A DNA stretch of 15,731 nt from Clostridiaceae bacterium UBA5444 (GCA_002426575.1 DIRE01000084.1:1-15731), one strand, 5' to 3'. Numbered from the stretch's first letter, positions 1 through 6,622 are shown. The notes: generated from the sequence alone by a model not told the origin. Program-made: numbers and translations.

Positions 1-13
1 GTGGTGGGGGTGG

Positions 14-62
14 GGGGGACGGTTCATGACTTTAATCCATGCTAATATTTAGTACAAGCCCC
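14..62 (+). repeat. GGGGACGGTTCA-family dispersed repeat, copy A
   Basis: The core GGGGACGGTTCATGACTTT begins near 15 and the far end is ACAAGCCCC at 54-62, preceded by a TAAT-containing stretch. Both ends recur elsewhere in the window (2328-2364, 6623-6836, 14158-14213, 15714-15731). The bases before it (1-18) are a G-rich run with few interruptions, resembling the G-rich prefixes of other copies. A second GGGGCTTG at 158-165 makes a 9-bp inverted repeat with 55-63 and may belong to the same insertion. Confidence 0.7.
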
Positions 63-304
63 ACTAAATTTGTTGGCATATAAAAGGGGAAATACTAATC
101 AAGATTATTTAAAGGTATTTCAGTTACTTTATGGAATATAGTATATAGAGTTCTGATGGGGCTTGGTGCGATACTAGATAATCCATTGCAGGTGCTTATA
201 TTTCGCAAGAAAGGGGGTAAGAGGCTTTTATACATTTGCGTATGCACAAATAGGTATTTTTAGCATTATAGCTTATCAGGAAAACGTGAATGGGGGTATA
301 TATT
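63..304. other. Intergenic region upstream of the first gene
   Basis: About 240 bases without a convincing open reading frame. Apart from GGGGCTTG at 158-165 (inverted partner of 55-63), I see no clear sigma-A promoter with both boxes and no terminator. Several AT-rich boxes are possible -10 elements, but none has a good partner at 16-18 bases. The promoter of the following gene therefore cannot be placed. Confidence 0.4.
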
Positions 305-937
305 ATGACAGAGTCCGCAAAACAGGCATTGTCCATATTAAGAGATCCTTCACAGTTTAAATGGTATGTTGTCCCTATATTTGCTATTATAGGTTATGCA
401 TACTCAAAGGAAATTGGCAAAAAAAATTGGAATGCTGTTCTAGCCGGATTGGCATTTTGGGGAATGGACTGGTTTAACGAAATATGGAACTCTTTAGTGT
501 TCCACCTTACACAATATGCACCAGTATGGGGCGCACCAGGTGATACGGCATTTCTTCTGTTAATTGGGCTAAATATTGAGATTACTTTTATGTTTGCTAT
601 TGCAGGTCTTGGCTTTGCTCTAGCACTTCCAGAAGATAAAAAAACGAAAATTCTAGGAATTCCTAATAGAATATTCATTGCCATATCTGGATCGATATTT
701 TGCGTTTTTATTGAGTGCTTGCTAAATTTAGCTAATGTTCTTACATGGGAGTATCCGTGGTGGGGCACAAGTGCACCATGGCTCATATTTCTTATAGGCT
801 ATTTGCCTTTCTTCTTAGTATCTTTTTGGGTATATGATATGGAATCTATTAAGAAAAAGTTAATTACGGTGGGAACTATATTTGGAGTTGACATTATTGG
901 CCTTATAGTCTTTGGCGGTATATTAGGCTGGATATAA
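305..937 (+). CDS. Multi-pass membrane protein of unknown function
   Basis: I do not recognise this 210-residue protein. Counting from ATG 305, it has about six hydrophobic segments (near 20-36, 43-65, 81-108, 122-146, 158-178 and 185-207). The likely membrane stretches contain acidic residues: D55 and E59 in WGMDWFNEIW, E92 in GLNIEIT and E137 in FIECLLNLAN. There are many Trp residues, and a loop reads YPWWGTSAPW. Buried acids suggest a transport or cofactor-binding role, but this is inference. Start 305 is preferred over ATG 290 because GGGGG at 292-296 then lies about 8 bases upstream as the ribosome binding site. The gene is alone on its strand and ends at a strong terminator shared with the converging oxidoreductase gene. 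Confidence 0.75.
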   Translation: MTESAKQALSILRDPSQFKWYVVPIFAIIGYAYSKEIGKKNWNAVLAGLAFWGMDWFNEIWNSLVFHLTQYAPVWGAPGDTAFLLLIGLNIEITFMFAIAGLGFALALPEDKKTKILGIPNRIFIAISGSIFCVFIECLLNLANVLTWEYPWWGTSAPWLIFLIGYLPFFLVSFWVYDMESIKKKLITVGTIFGVDIIGLIVFGGILGWI

Positions 938-984
938 AAAAGTAAAAGCAGGAGGCTATGTTAAGTCTCCTGCTTTTACTTTTT
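937..984. terminator. Bidirectional intrinsic terminator between convergent genes
   Basis: Perfect 18-bp inverted repeat (937-954 with 967-984, 12-base loop). The stem has a GCAGGAG core flanked by A-runs on one side and T-runs on the other, so it can terminate transcription from both directions. It starts at the last base of the membrane-protein stop codon and ends 5 bases before the stop of the oxidoreductase gene. Confidence 0.9.
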
Positions 985-989
985 ATAGA

Positions 990-2183
990 TTATAAAACAT
1001 TTAATATATTGTCGTTATTTTCAAGGCTTTTCGAAAAGTCTCTCTTTTGTTCTATAGCATTTTTTAATGCTAATCCTTTTTTTGTATCTCCTATTAATAT
1101 GCAACCGCAGAGCAGCCCTTGTTTGAAAAATAGTTTTGTATATATGCTATTTTGGTATTTTATAGGCTTACAATCAACTCCTGTTATATCTCCGGCAGAG
1201 AATACTTTTATATCTGTAACTTGGAGAAGATTTGATGGGGTAATCTCTTTATATGCTGTATTTTCCCCAACAGAGTTTAGGCCTGCAATTTTACCTTGTT
1301 CCGTAGCAACTGGCCATATTCCCCAAACCATTCCATTAAATTCTGCTACATCGCCTGCAGCATATATATTATCTAGGTTTGTTTTCATATTTTCATCTAC
1401 TAATATACCTCTATTGGTATTTATACCGCATTCTTTTGCTAAAGTTAGATTACTTCTAACCCCTGCAGATACTATAATAAGATCAGCATCTATTTTATCT
1501 CCATTGTCAAGGCTTACGTATTCGACTTTATCTTGACCTGCAATTTCTTTTACAGAAGAGCCTATCTGAAGGTTCATATTATTTTTCCTCAAAATATCTG
1601 CTACGATAACAGATCCTTCCTCATCAAGCTGTCTTGGAAGAAGCCTTGGCATATTTTCAATTATAGTTATGTTAAATTCATTATTTGCTTGTCTAAGCGC
1701 CCACGCTGCCTCAATTCCAAGAAGCCCACCGCCTATTACAACCAAATTTTTTGCACTATTTTTGTCTATATAATCTTGTATTGATAATAAATCTTTTATT
1801 TTTCTTACAGTGAAAACGCCATTTTTGTTAGCCCCAGTAAATGGAGGTACAAAACTACTGCTGCCATTTGCTAATATAAGATTGGTATAATTCAGCTCTT
1901 TTCCGCTCTTTAGGGTAATTGAGTTTTGCTTAACATTAATCTTAGTTACAGATGTTGATAATAATAACTCTATATTTTTATCCTCATACCATTTCTTGTT
2001 GTGAATATATAAATTTTTTTCATTGATAGGAGCATAAATATACTTACTTAATTTCATCCGGCTATACGGTACATAGTCTTCTTCAGAGATTATTAAAATC
2101 TCAGCATCTGGATCCTTTCCACGTGCATTCTCTGCAGCGGTTAAGCCTGCAATTCCACCACCGATTATTATTATCTTTTGCAT
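990..2183 (-). CDS. NAD(P)/FAD-dependent oxidoreductase (NirB N-terminal / rubredoxin reductase-like)
   Basis: A 397-residue pyridine nucleotide-disulfide oxidoreductase-fold flavoprotein, expected in the cytoplasm. The FAD-binding Rossmann motif GGGIAG is at residues 8-13, the NAD(P)H-binding motif GGGLLGIEAA at 151-160, and the second FAD-contact motif IYAAGDVAE at 273-281. No CxxxxC redox-active disulfide is visible near the N-terminus, so it is not a thioredoxin- or lipoamide-type reductase. The pattern YVPYSRMKLSKY (37-48) resembles the nitrite-reductase large-subunit N-terminus and clostridial NADH:rubredoxin oxidoreductase. The likely job is passing electrons from NAD(P)H to a small iron-sulfur protein, but no rubredoxin gene lies nearby to confirm the partner. 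The start is supported by AAGGAG about 7 bases upstream. It is a single-gene unit. Confidence 0.85.
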   Translation of the reverse strand: MQKIIIIGGGIAGLTAAENARGKDPDAEILIISEEDYVPYSRMKLSKYIYAPINEKNLYIHNKKWYEDKNIELLLSTSVTKINVKQNSITLKSGKELNYTNLILANGSSSFVPPFTGANKNGVFTVRKIKDLLSIQDYIDKNSAKNLVVIGGGLLGIEAAWALRQANNEFNITIIENMPRLLPRQLDEEGSVIVADILRKNNMNLQIGSSVKEIAGQDKVEYVSLDNGDKIDADLIIVSAGVRSNLTLAKECGINTNRGILVDENMKTNLDNIYAAGDVAEFNGMVWGIWPVATEQGKIAGLNSVGENTAYKEITPSNLLQVTDIKVFSAGDITGVDCKPIKYQNSIYTKLFFKQGLLCGCILIGDTKKGLALKNAIEQKRDFSKSLENNDNILNVL

Positions 2184-2190
2184 ATTATCA

Positions 2191-2196
2191 CTCCTT
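2191..2196 (-). promoter_or_regulatory. Ribosome binding site of the oxidoreductase gene
   Basis: On the minus strand this reads AAGGAG, 7 bases before the ATG, and fixes the start of the flavoprotein gene. Confidence 0.8.
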
Positions 2197-2233
2197 ATGG
2201 AATTTTTGTATTTTTGTTAATCTGTTTAAATTG

Positions 2234-2271
2234 AGTATAGCAGATATATTGATTAATATAAAGCATATCTG
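2234..2271 (-). promoter_or_regulatory. Possible promoter/operator of the oxidoreductase gene
   Basis: On the minus strand TATACT (plus 2234-2239) is a good -10 candidate, but its -35 is poor. Just upstream, CAGATAT (2241-2247) and ATATCTG (2265-2271) form a 7-bp inverted repeat spanning the -35 region, which could be a regulator site. This is inference only. Confidence 0.3.
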
Positions 2272-2327
2272 GTAGGGCCTGCACAGGGTGGTATTTTAAG
2301 GGCTATTTACCCAATATAAATTTGATA

Positions 2328-2364
2328 GGTTGTACACATGAACAAAAGTGATGAACCGTCCCCC
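2328..2364 (-). repeat. GGGGACGGTTCA-family dispersed repeat, copy B
   Basis: A 37-base unit that aligns without gaps to 6723-6759. Both run GGTTGT, then CA, then ATG, and end with ATGAACCGTCCCCC. Read on the minus strand it starts GGGGGACGGTTCATCACTTT, matching copies A and D. It lies in the divergent gap between the oxidoreductase and antiterminator genes. Confidence 0.75.
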
Positions 2365-2365
2365 A

Positions 2366-2395
2366 TTGAATATTTCTGGTATTTGATAGTAAAAT
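2366..2395 (+). promoter_or_regulatory. Possible promoter of the antiterminator gene
   Basis: TTGAAT (2366-2371) and TAAAAT (2390-2395) are separated by 18 bases. The -35 begins 2 bases after repeat copy B, so the repeat abuts this promoter. TATAAT at 2400-2405 lacks a good -35. The evidence is moderate to weak. Confidence 0.35.
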
Positions 2396-2452
2396 GTAAT
2401 ATAATATGTAATATATGGTTTTTTATAATTACGAAATGGGGTGAAGTCTACA

Positions 2453-3299
2453 GTGTCTTTAGAGGGGTATAAGATTAAAAAAATACTTAATAACAATGTT
2501 GTTTTGGCCACCCAACATAATGATGAAAAAATTCTTTTTTCAAAGGGAATTGGATTTACAAATAATATTGGAGATATTGTACCTAATGGCACAAAGATTG
2601 AAAAAGTATTTTCTATAGAAGATAAGGATAACTCCACTAAGTTTAATAAACTGGTAAGCACGGTTGATAATGAGATCATTGGTATATCTGAAGAAATTAT
2701 TTATATGGTGGGGAAAGAATTAAATGAGGAACTTGATGAGAAGATACATATAGCTCTTGCAGATCATATAGCATTTACACTAAATAGGTTGACAAAAAAT
2801 GATGAAATATTTAATCCTTTCTTGGTAGAGACAGAAACCCTGTACAAAAAAGAATTCGAAATTGCTAAAAAAGCCACATCATTGCTTGAAAAGAGGACTA
2901 AAATAGAAATCCCAGAAGGGGGAGATAGGCTTCATTGCACTTCATATACATTCAGCTAGAAATAGGGGAAAGTTATCAAACACAATAAAATATGCATACC
3001 TATCAAGTTCCATAGTTGAGATAATAGAAGATGAGCTGAGTATGACTGTTGACAAAAATTCTCTTGATTATGCTAGGTTTGTAATACACATCCGGTTTGC
3101 CATAGAAAGGCTTATAAATAATATACCCATAAAAAATGTTTTGCTAAAAACAATAAAAGAAAGATATAAAAAGTCTTATAAATTAGCACAAAAGGTATGT
3201 AAATTTATTGAGTCTGAGCTTGATGTTGCAGTTTCAGAGGATGAGGTAGGCTATATTGCAGTTTATATAGAAGAACTTAAAAACGCCACCCGCTCTTAA
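2453..3299 (+). pseudogene. BglG/LicT-family (GlcT-like) PRD transcription antiterminator, frameshifted
   Basis: Members of this family bind a RAT hairpin in nascent mRNA and block an overlapping terminator; PTS phosphorylation of their PRD domains controls them. The N-terminus (IKKILNNNVV, then KGIGF) is the CAT RNA-binding domain, followed by PRD1 and PRD2. The frame is broken at the G-run 2918-2922. As written, translation runs into a stop at 2957-2959. Removing one G restores a continuous PRD1 end (EIGFIALHIHSARNRGK) and joins PRD2, which ends at 3299. Conserved PRD histidines are visible at about residue 105 (ADHIAF), in the restored HIHSA, and in PRD2 as HIRFAIERL. The last PRD2 position reads VYIEEL where family members usually have His. 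Start GTG 2453 is preferred because GGGGTGA lies 8 bases upstream; GTG 2441 is the alternative. Predicted targets are the leaders at 3882-3910 and 4053-4082. It may be a true pseudogene, a slippage-switchable gene or a sequencing error. Confidence 0.85.
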
Positions 3300-3316
3300 T
3301 TTAGGATGGCGTTTTT
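3279..3316. terminator. Bidirectional terminator between antiterminator and EIIA genes
   Basis: AAAAACGCCA (3279-3288) pairs with TGGCGTTTTT (3307-3316). The antiterminator stop codon (3297-3299) sits in the loop, and the EIIA stop begins 3 bases beyond, so the hairpin serves both convergent genes. Confidence 0.85.
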
Positions 3317-3318
3317 AG

Positions 3319-3798
3319 TTATTTTATTTTATAAGTGAATAATGTATTTTTTCCGGCTTTAACATCAATTCCTGTTTTATAGTTTATATCTGTTGCTATA
3401 TTAGGATTTGTAATTAATACAGGAGTTATAAGAGAAAAACCCTTATCTAATATTTGCTTTCTATTTATTTTTATTATTGGATCTCCAGCTTTAACCTTGC
3501 TTCCTTCTTCTTTTAAACGTTCAAAACCATATCCATCAAGTTCAACCGTATCAATACCTATGTGAACAATGATTTCAGCACCATTACTAAGCATCATTCC
3601 AAATGCATGATTAGTTCTAAATATTAAACTTATATTTCCATCAACTGGAGCAACTACTAAATCACCTGTTGAATCTATTGCGACCCCATCTCCTGCAATT
3701 CTTTCAGAGAATACACTATCAGGTACAAGAGATAAGTCTATAACTTTACCATCAATTGGAGCAAGTAATTCATAGTCTTTTTTTGCCCATCCGAACAT
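3319..3798 (-). CDS. crr: PTS EIIA component, glucose/GlcNAc (Crr) type
   Basis: A 159-residue single-domain cytoplasmic phosphocarrier. It accepts phosphate from HPr on a histidine and passes it to the EIIB domain of the sugar permease. The two active-site histidines are visible: H64 in RTNHAFGM and H79 in EIIVHIGIDTV, with H79 the expected phosphorylated residue. Other family marks are the N-terminal LLAPIDGKVIDLSLVPD and GDGVAIDS. The length is that of a standalone EIIA(Glc). AGGAGG lies 8 bases before the ATG. The gene diverges from the EIICB gene, which lacks its own EIIA domain, so the two should form one transporter. Its own leader carries a consensus promoter, a RAT element and a terminator, implying control by antitermination. 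Confidence 0.93.
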   Translation of the reverse strand: MFGWAKKDYELLAPIDGKVIDLSLVPDSVFSERIAGDGVAIDSTGDLVVAPVDGNISLIFRTNHAFGMMLSNGAEIIVHIGIDTVELDGYGFERLKEEGSKVKAGDPIIKINRKQILDKGFSLITPVLITNPNIATDINYKTGIDVKAGKNTLFTYKIK

Positions 3799-3863
3799 AT
3801 TTTATTCCTCCTAAAAATGCTTTAATGTTCTATCGCTTTTATGCCCTTACGCTTTCGTATTAC

Positions 3864-3891
3864 AAAAAAAGCACGAGCCATAAACTCATGC
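3864..3891 (-). terminator. Leader terminator of the EIIA gene (conditional)
   Basis: On the minus strand GCATGAG (plus 3885-3891) pairs with CTCGTGC (plus 3871-3877), with one G-U pair, followed by seven Ts (plus 3864-3870). It lies between the promoter and the coding region, so it should stop transcription unless RAT 3882-3910, which shares its ascending arm, is held folded by an antiterminator protein. Confidence 0.85.
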
Positions 3892-3910
3892 CTATTACAG
3901 TAACACGTTT
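3882..3910 (-). promoter_or_regulatory. RAT element (ribonucleic antiterminator) in the EIIA leader
   Basis: A 29-base hairpin. On the minus strand AAAC at the 5' end pairs with GTTT at the 3' end, and the interior reads GTGTTACTG, TAAT, then AGGCATGAG. This matches the GTTACTG...AGGCA pattern of known RATs such as Bacillus sacB and ptsG. It overlaps the left arm of the leader terminator, so the two structures are mutually exclusive. It begins at about the predicted transcription start. Confidence 0.85.
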
Positions 3911-3916
3911 AAGTAC

Positions 3917-3945
3917 ATTATAATTTTTTTACTTTCAATTGTCAA
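3917..3945 (-). promoter_or_regulatory. Consensus sigma-A promoter of the EIIA gene
   Basis: On the minus strand: TTGACA (plus 3940-3945), 17-base spacer, TATAAT (plus 3917-3922). Both hexamers match consensus exactly with ideal spacing. Transcription is expected to start near 3910, at the 5' edge of the RAT. Confidence 0.9.
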
Positions 3946-3996
3946 TTAATGCACATTGAAAAATTAGTCCAAAAGCACGTTAACTAATATTGGGTA

Positions 3997-4024
3997 TTGA
4001 CAATTTATAGTTATATTATATAAT
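3997..4024 (+). promoter_or_regulatory. Consensus sigma-A promoter of the EIICB gene
   Basis: TTGACA (3997-4002), 16-base spacer, TATAAT (4019-4024). Both hexamers are perfect. Start expected near 4031, about 20 bases before the RAT. This promoter is back-to-back with the EIIA promoter, with about 50 bases between the -35 boxes. Confidence 0.88.
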
Positions 4025-4052
4025 TAAATTAACAGAATATTATAAATAGTAC

Positions 4053-4082
4053 CAGCGTGTTACCGGTATTGGGCAAGAGCTG
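4053..4082 (+). promoter_or_regulatory. RAT element in the EIICB leader
   Basis: A 30-base hairpin closed by CAGC (4053-4056) and GCTG (4079-4082). The interior reads GTGTTACCGGTATTGGGCA, closely matching the EIIA-leader RAT: both share CGTGTTAC, and GGCATGAG there corresponds to GGCAAGAG here. It overlaps the ascending arm of the terminator at 4076. Confidence 0.85.
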
Positions 4083-4109
4083 AGAGGGAATTCCTTTCTG
4101 CTCTTTTTT
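4076..4109 (+). terminator. Leader terminator of the EIICB gene (conditional)
   Basis: AGAGC (4076-4080) pairs with GCTCT (4100-4104). After one mismatch, GAGAGG (4082-4087) pairs with CCTTTC (4093-4098) around a short loop, and six Ts follow (4104-4109). It shares bases 4076-4082 with the RAT, the standard antitermination layout. Confidence 0.87.
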
Positions 4110-4119
4110 ATTTGTAATT

Positions 4120-4160
4120 ATAATATACGTATATTATCTGATGAGCGTACGGCATCAGAT
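4120..4160 (+). promoter_or_regulatory. 18-bp perfect palindrome and adjoining hairpin in the EIICB leader
   Basis: ATAATATACGTATATTAT (4120-4137) is a perfect palindrome. It overlaps the left arm of a second dyad: ATCTGATG (4136-4143) and CATCAGAT (4153-4160), whose interior contains the palindrome CGTACG. Both lie after the leader terminator and before the ribosome binding site. They could be a DNA operator or mRNA structures. The function is unknown. Confidence 0.6.
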
Positions 4161-4242
4161 ACATATAAATAGGACTTTAATTTTTATTGGAGAGGTAGTA
4201 AAAGTATTAATCCCTACAAATCTATAAAATGGAGGTATAAAA

Positions 4243-5631
4243 ATGTCAGACAACAAGGTTTTATCCAATCTTCAGAAATTAGGTAAATCTTTAATGACAC
4301 CAGTTGCAGTAATGCCAGCTGCTGCCCTCTTATTAAGATTAGGTGATTGGTGGAGCGTTCAATGGATGGTTGCAGCAGGAGCAGCAATAATGGATAACCT
4401 GCCAATTATATTTGCAGTAGGTATTGCTGTTGGGTTTGCAGAAGAAAACAATGGTACTTCTGCTATTGCTGCATTAGTAGGCTATTTAGTAATGACTAAG
4501 GTTCAATTAACATTTAATGAAACTATTAATATGGGAGTTTTAGGAGGAATTATTGTAGGTGTTTTAACCGGATATTTATATAATAAATATAAGGCTATTA
4601 AACTCCCAGACTTCTTGGGATTCTTTGGAGGACGAAGGTTTGTACCAATTATTACATCATTTTATACTTTGCTGCTAGGTATCTTGACAGGGTTTATATG
4701 GCCTCCAATTCAAAATGTTATTAATGCACTTGGTAACGGAATTGTTGCGTCAGGAGCTATTGGGGCATTCTTATTTGGATTCTTTAATAGATTGTTGATA
4801 CCATTTGGACTTCACCATGTTATAAATACTTTCGTTTGGTTCCAGTTTGGTGAATTCACTGATGTGGCTGGAAAGGTTGTAAATGGAGACTTATCAAGAT
4901 TCTTTGCAGGAGATCCAACTGCAGGTATGTTTATGACAGGTTTCTTTCCTATAATGATGTTTGCACTTCCTGCAGCATGTCTTGCAATGATTCATACTGC
5001 TAAGGATAAAAACAAGAAGGCTGTAACAGGTATGCTTCTTGGAATAGCTTTTACCTCATTCCTTACAGGAGTTACAGAGCCTATAGAGTTCTCCTTCATG
5101 TTTTTAGCACCTGTATTATATTTAATCCATGCTGTATTAACAGGAGCAGCCCTTGCCATTACTAATGCCCTTGGCATGCGATGTGGCTTTGGATTCTCTG
5201 CAGGCGCAATAGACTATGGGCTAAGCTATTCAATTTCAAGCAAACCTATAGGGCTATTGATAGTAGGATTAATATTTGGTGTAATATACTACTTCCTATT
5301 TGTATTCTTTATCAAGAAATTTGATCTTCCTACACCAGGTAGGCTGGAAGAAGAGGAATCTGCTTCACTTACTGGACTTAGCTCATCAGAGCTTGTTGTA
5401 AAAGCATATCAAATACTTGATGCAATTGGTGGAAAGGTAAATGTTGATTCTATAGATGCATGTATTACAAGAATAAGGCTTACAGCTAAGGATGGAAGCA
5501 AGGTTGATGAAGCTAAACTAAAATCTATAGGAGCAAGTGGTGTTATGAAGATGGGTAGCAATAACTATCAGATTGTTGTAGGAACTATTGCAGATCCACT
5601 TGTAACTCACATGAAATCCTTTATGAAATAA
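4243..5631 (+). CDS. nagE: PTS GlcNAc-type EIICB permease
   Basis: A 462-residue membrane transporter that imports and phosphorylates an amino sugar or hexose. The EIIC domain (about 1-365) is hydrophobic with the signature GVTEPIEF (276-283). A short linker follows, then an EIIB domain (about 383-462) with the phosphorylated cysteine C407 in DACITRIRLTAKDG. There is no fused EIIA, consistent with the separate EIIA gene next door. Several stretches (FFGGRRFVPI, NRLLIPFGLHHVINT, AGMFMTGFFPIMMFALP, GFGFSAGAIDYG) resemble N-acetylglucosamine NagE more than glucose PtsG, as recalled from E. coli NagE. The phosphorylated product would be GlcNAc-6-phosphate, but no nagA or nagB is in the window. 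GGAGGT is 6 bases before the ATG. Expression is gated by the upstream RAT and terminator. GlcNAc specificity is inferred; glucose cannot be excluded. Confidence 0.9.
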   Translation: MSDNKVLSNLQKLGKSLMTPVAVMPAAALLLRLGDWWSVQWMVAAGAAIMDNLPIIFAVGIAVGFAEENNGTSAIAALVGYLVMTKVQLTFNETINMGVLGGIIVGVLTGYLYNKYKAIKLPDFLGFFGGRRFVPIITSFYTLLLGILTGFIWPPIQNVINALGNGIVASGAIGAFLFGFFNRLLIPFGLHHVINTFVWFQFGEFTDVAGKVVNGDLSRFFAGDPTAGMFMTGFFPIMMFALPAACLAMIHTAKDKNKKAVTGMLLGIAFTSFLTGVTEPIEFSFMFLAPVLYLIHAVLTGAALAITNALGMRCGFGFSAGAIDYGLSYSISSKPIGLLIVGLIFGVIYYFLFVFFIKKFDLPTPGRLEEEESASLTGLSSSELVVKAYQILDAIGGKVNVDSIDACITRIRLTAKDGSKVDEAKLKSIGASGVMKMGSNNYQIVVGTIADPLVTHMKSFMK

Positions 5632-5640
5632 AAATTAGAA

Positions 5641-5658
5641 GGGAGGCTAAGGCCTCCC
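5641..5658 (+). terminator. Intercistronic hairpin after nagE
   Basis: GGGAGGC (5641-5647) and GCCTCCC (5652-5658) form a GC-rich stem with a 4-base loop, followed by TCTTGTTTT. The poor U-tract suggests a partial terminator or a 3'-end stabiliser that lowers expression of the next gene relative to nagE. Confidence 0.65.
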
Positions 5659-5687
5659 TCTTGTTTTAAGGGGGTAAAATTATATAT

Positions 5688-6608
5688 ATGGCAAAGAGAT
5701 TATTAGACTGCAATACATCTGATATTGTAAAAATGGATAAAAAGCAAAAGCTTGAATCTATTGTTTCAAGCGAGGGAAGGGTTATAGTTTCTGAAGTTAT
5801 AGGAATTTTTGAGCAGGTGCTTTTTAATATAAGCAATGCAGAATTAGCTTCAGCTTTCGGAGCAGGTATTTTACTTTTAAATATGTTAGATGTTTACGAT
5901 CCCATTTTTAATGGCATTCCAAAGGTGGAAAGGGAAGATACAATAAGGGAAATTAAAAGGCTTACAGGTAGGTTAATAGGGATTAACCTTGAACCAGTAG
6001 ATAAAGACGCAGAAACAATGGGGGAGATAGGGGCAATTTCAAAAGGAAGACAAGCAACAGCTGATACAGCTTCAAAAGCATTTGAAATGGGTGCTGATAT
6101 GATAGTTCTTACAGGTAACCCTGGAACAGGAGTTACTAACAAGGCTATTATCAGTTCATTAACTAAAATTAATAATGCTGTTGGAGATAAAGTAATATTG
6201 ACCGCAGGTAAGATGCATGCTGCGGGAGCTTTGCTTGAAGCGGGAAAGAATATAATTACAAAACATGATATAGAATTTTTTGTAGAAGCAGGGGCTGATA
6301 TTATACTATTGCCTGCACCTGGAACAGTGCCAGGCATTACTACTGATTATATAAGAGAGCTAGTTAACTACTCCCATAGCCTTGGTGCTCTTACTATGAC
6401 CACCATAGGGACATCACAAGAAGGAGCAGACTCAGAAACAATAAAGAGAATTGCACTATTGTGTAAAATGACTGGTACAGATATTCATCATCTAGGCGAT
6501 GCAGGTTACGCAGGCATTGCAGTCCCACAAAATATAATGGACTACAGCATCGCAATAAGAGGCGTTAGGCACACCTATTCAAGGATGGCTCGTTCAATAA
6601 ATAGATAA
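5688..6608 (+). CDS. TIM-barrel-like protein of unknown function linked to PTS (DUF7916-like)
   Basis: A 306-residue soluble protein with no signal peptide. The pattern of strand-ending glycine motifs suggests a TIM barrel: IGINLEP (about 97-103), GADMIVLTGNPGTGVTN (about 134-150), KVILTAGKMHAAG, GADIILLPAPGTVPGIT, GALTMTTIGTSQEGAD and HHLGDAGYAGIA. The last motif resembles a C-terminal phosphate-binding loop. From memory, this family is often found beside PTS genes, has been labelled a haloacid dehalogenase-like hydrolase or DUF, and has no established reaction. The sequence shows no HAD motif (DxDxT), so that label would be misleading. It lies 56 bases downstream of nagE behind a hairpin and is probably co-transcribed at a lower level. 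A role in processing the imported sugar phosphate is inference. The ribosome binding site GGGGGT is about 12 bases upstream, slightly far. Confidence 0.75.
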   Translation: MAKRLLDCNTSDIVKMDKKQKLESIVSSEGRVIVSEVIGIFEQVLFNISNAELASAFGAGILLLNMLDVYDPIFNGIPKVEREDTIREIKRLTGRLIGINLEPVDKDAETMGEIGAISKGRQATADTASKAFEMGADMIVLTGNPGTGVTNKAIISSLTKINNAVGDKVILTAGKMHAAGALLEAGKNIITKHDIEFFVEAGADIILLPAPGTVPGITTDYIRELVNYSHSLGALTMTTIGTSQEGADSETIKRIALLCKMTGTDIHHLGDAGYAGIAVPQNIMDYSIAIRGVRHTYSRMARSINR

Positions 6609-6622
6609 CCAAAGTTGGAGTT

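Larger units (their letters stand above)
3799..4242. other. Divergent crr/nagE control region
   Basis: This 444-base stretch has no gene but is dense in control signals: back-to-back consensus promoters (3917-3945 minus, 3997-4024 plus), a RAT plus terminator in each leader, an 18-bp palindrome at 4120-4137 and a hairpin at 4136-4160. I looked for a CcpA catabolite-response (cre) box and found no convincing one. Confidence 0.8.

Noticed and set aside
958..1536. 192-codon plus-strand frame opposite the oxidoreductase
   Set aside because: It lies antisense to a well-supported flavoprotein gene, begins inside the terminator and has no family motifs.
2281..2310. Hairpin GGGT...ACCC downstream of copy B
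   Set aside because: Pairing breaks after four bases; not supported as a terminator or repeat.
3042..3299. Independent small PRD-only gene
   Set aside because: No ribosome binding site before ATG 3042, and the frame continues upstream with PRD sequence to the G-run. It is the 3' part of the frameshifted antiterminator.
3946..3996. Catabolite-response (cre) site between the divergent promoters
   Set aside because: No stretch fits the TGNAANCGNTNNCA pattern convincingly.
5894..6337. 147-codon minus-strand frame inside the TIM-barrel-like gene
   Set aside because: Antisense shadow with a Ser/Pro-rich, low-complexity product. The plus strand has clear motifs.
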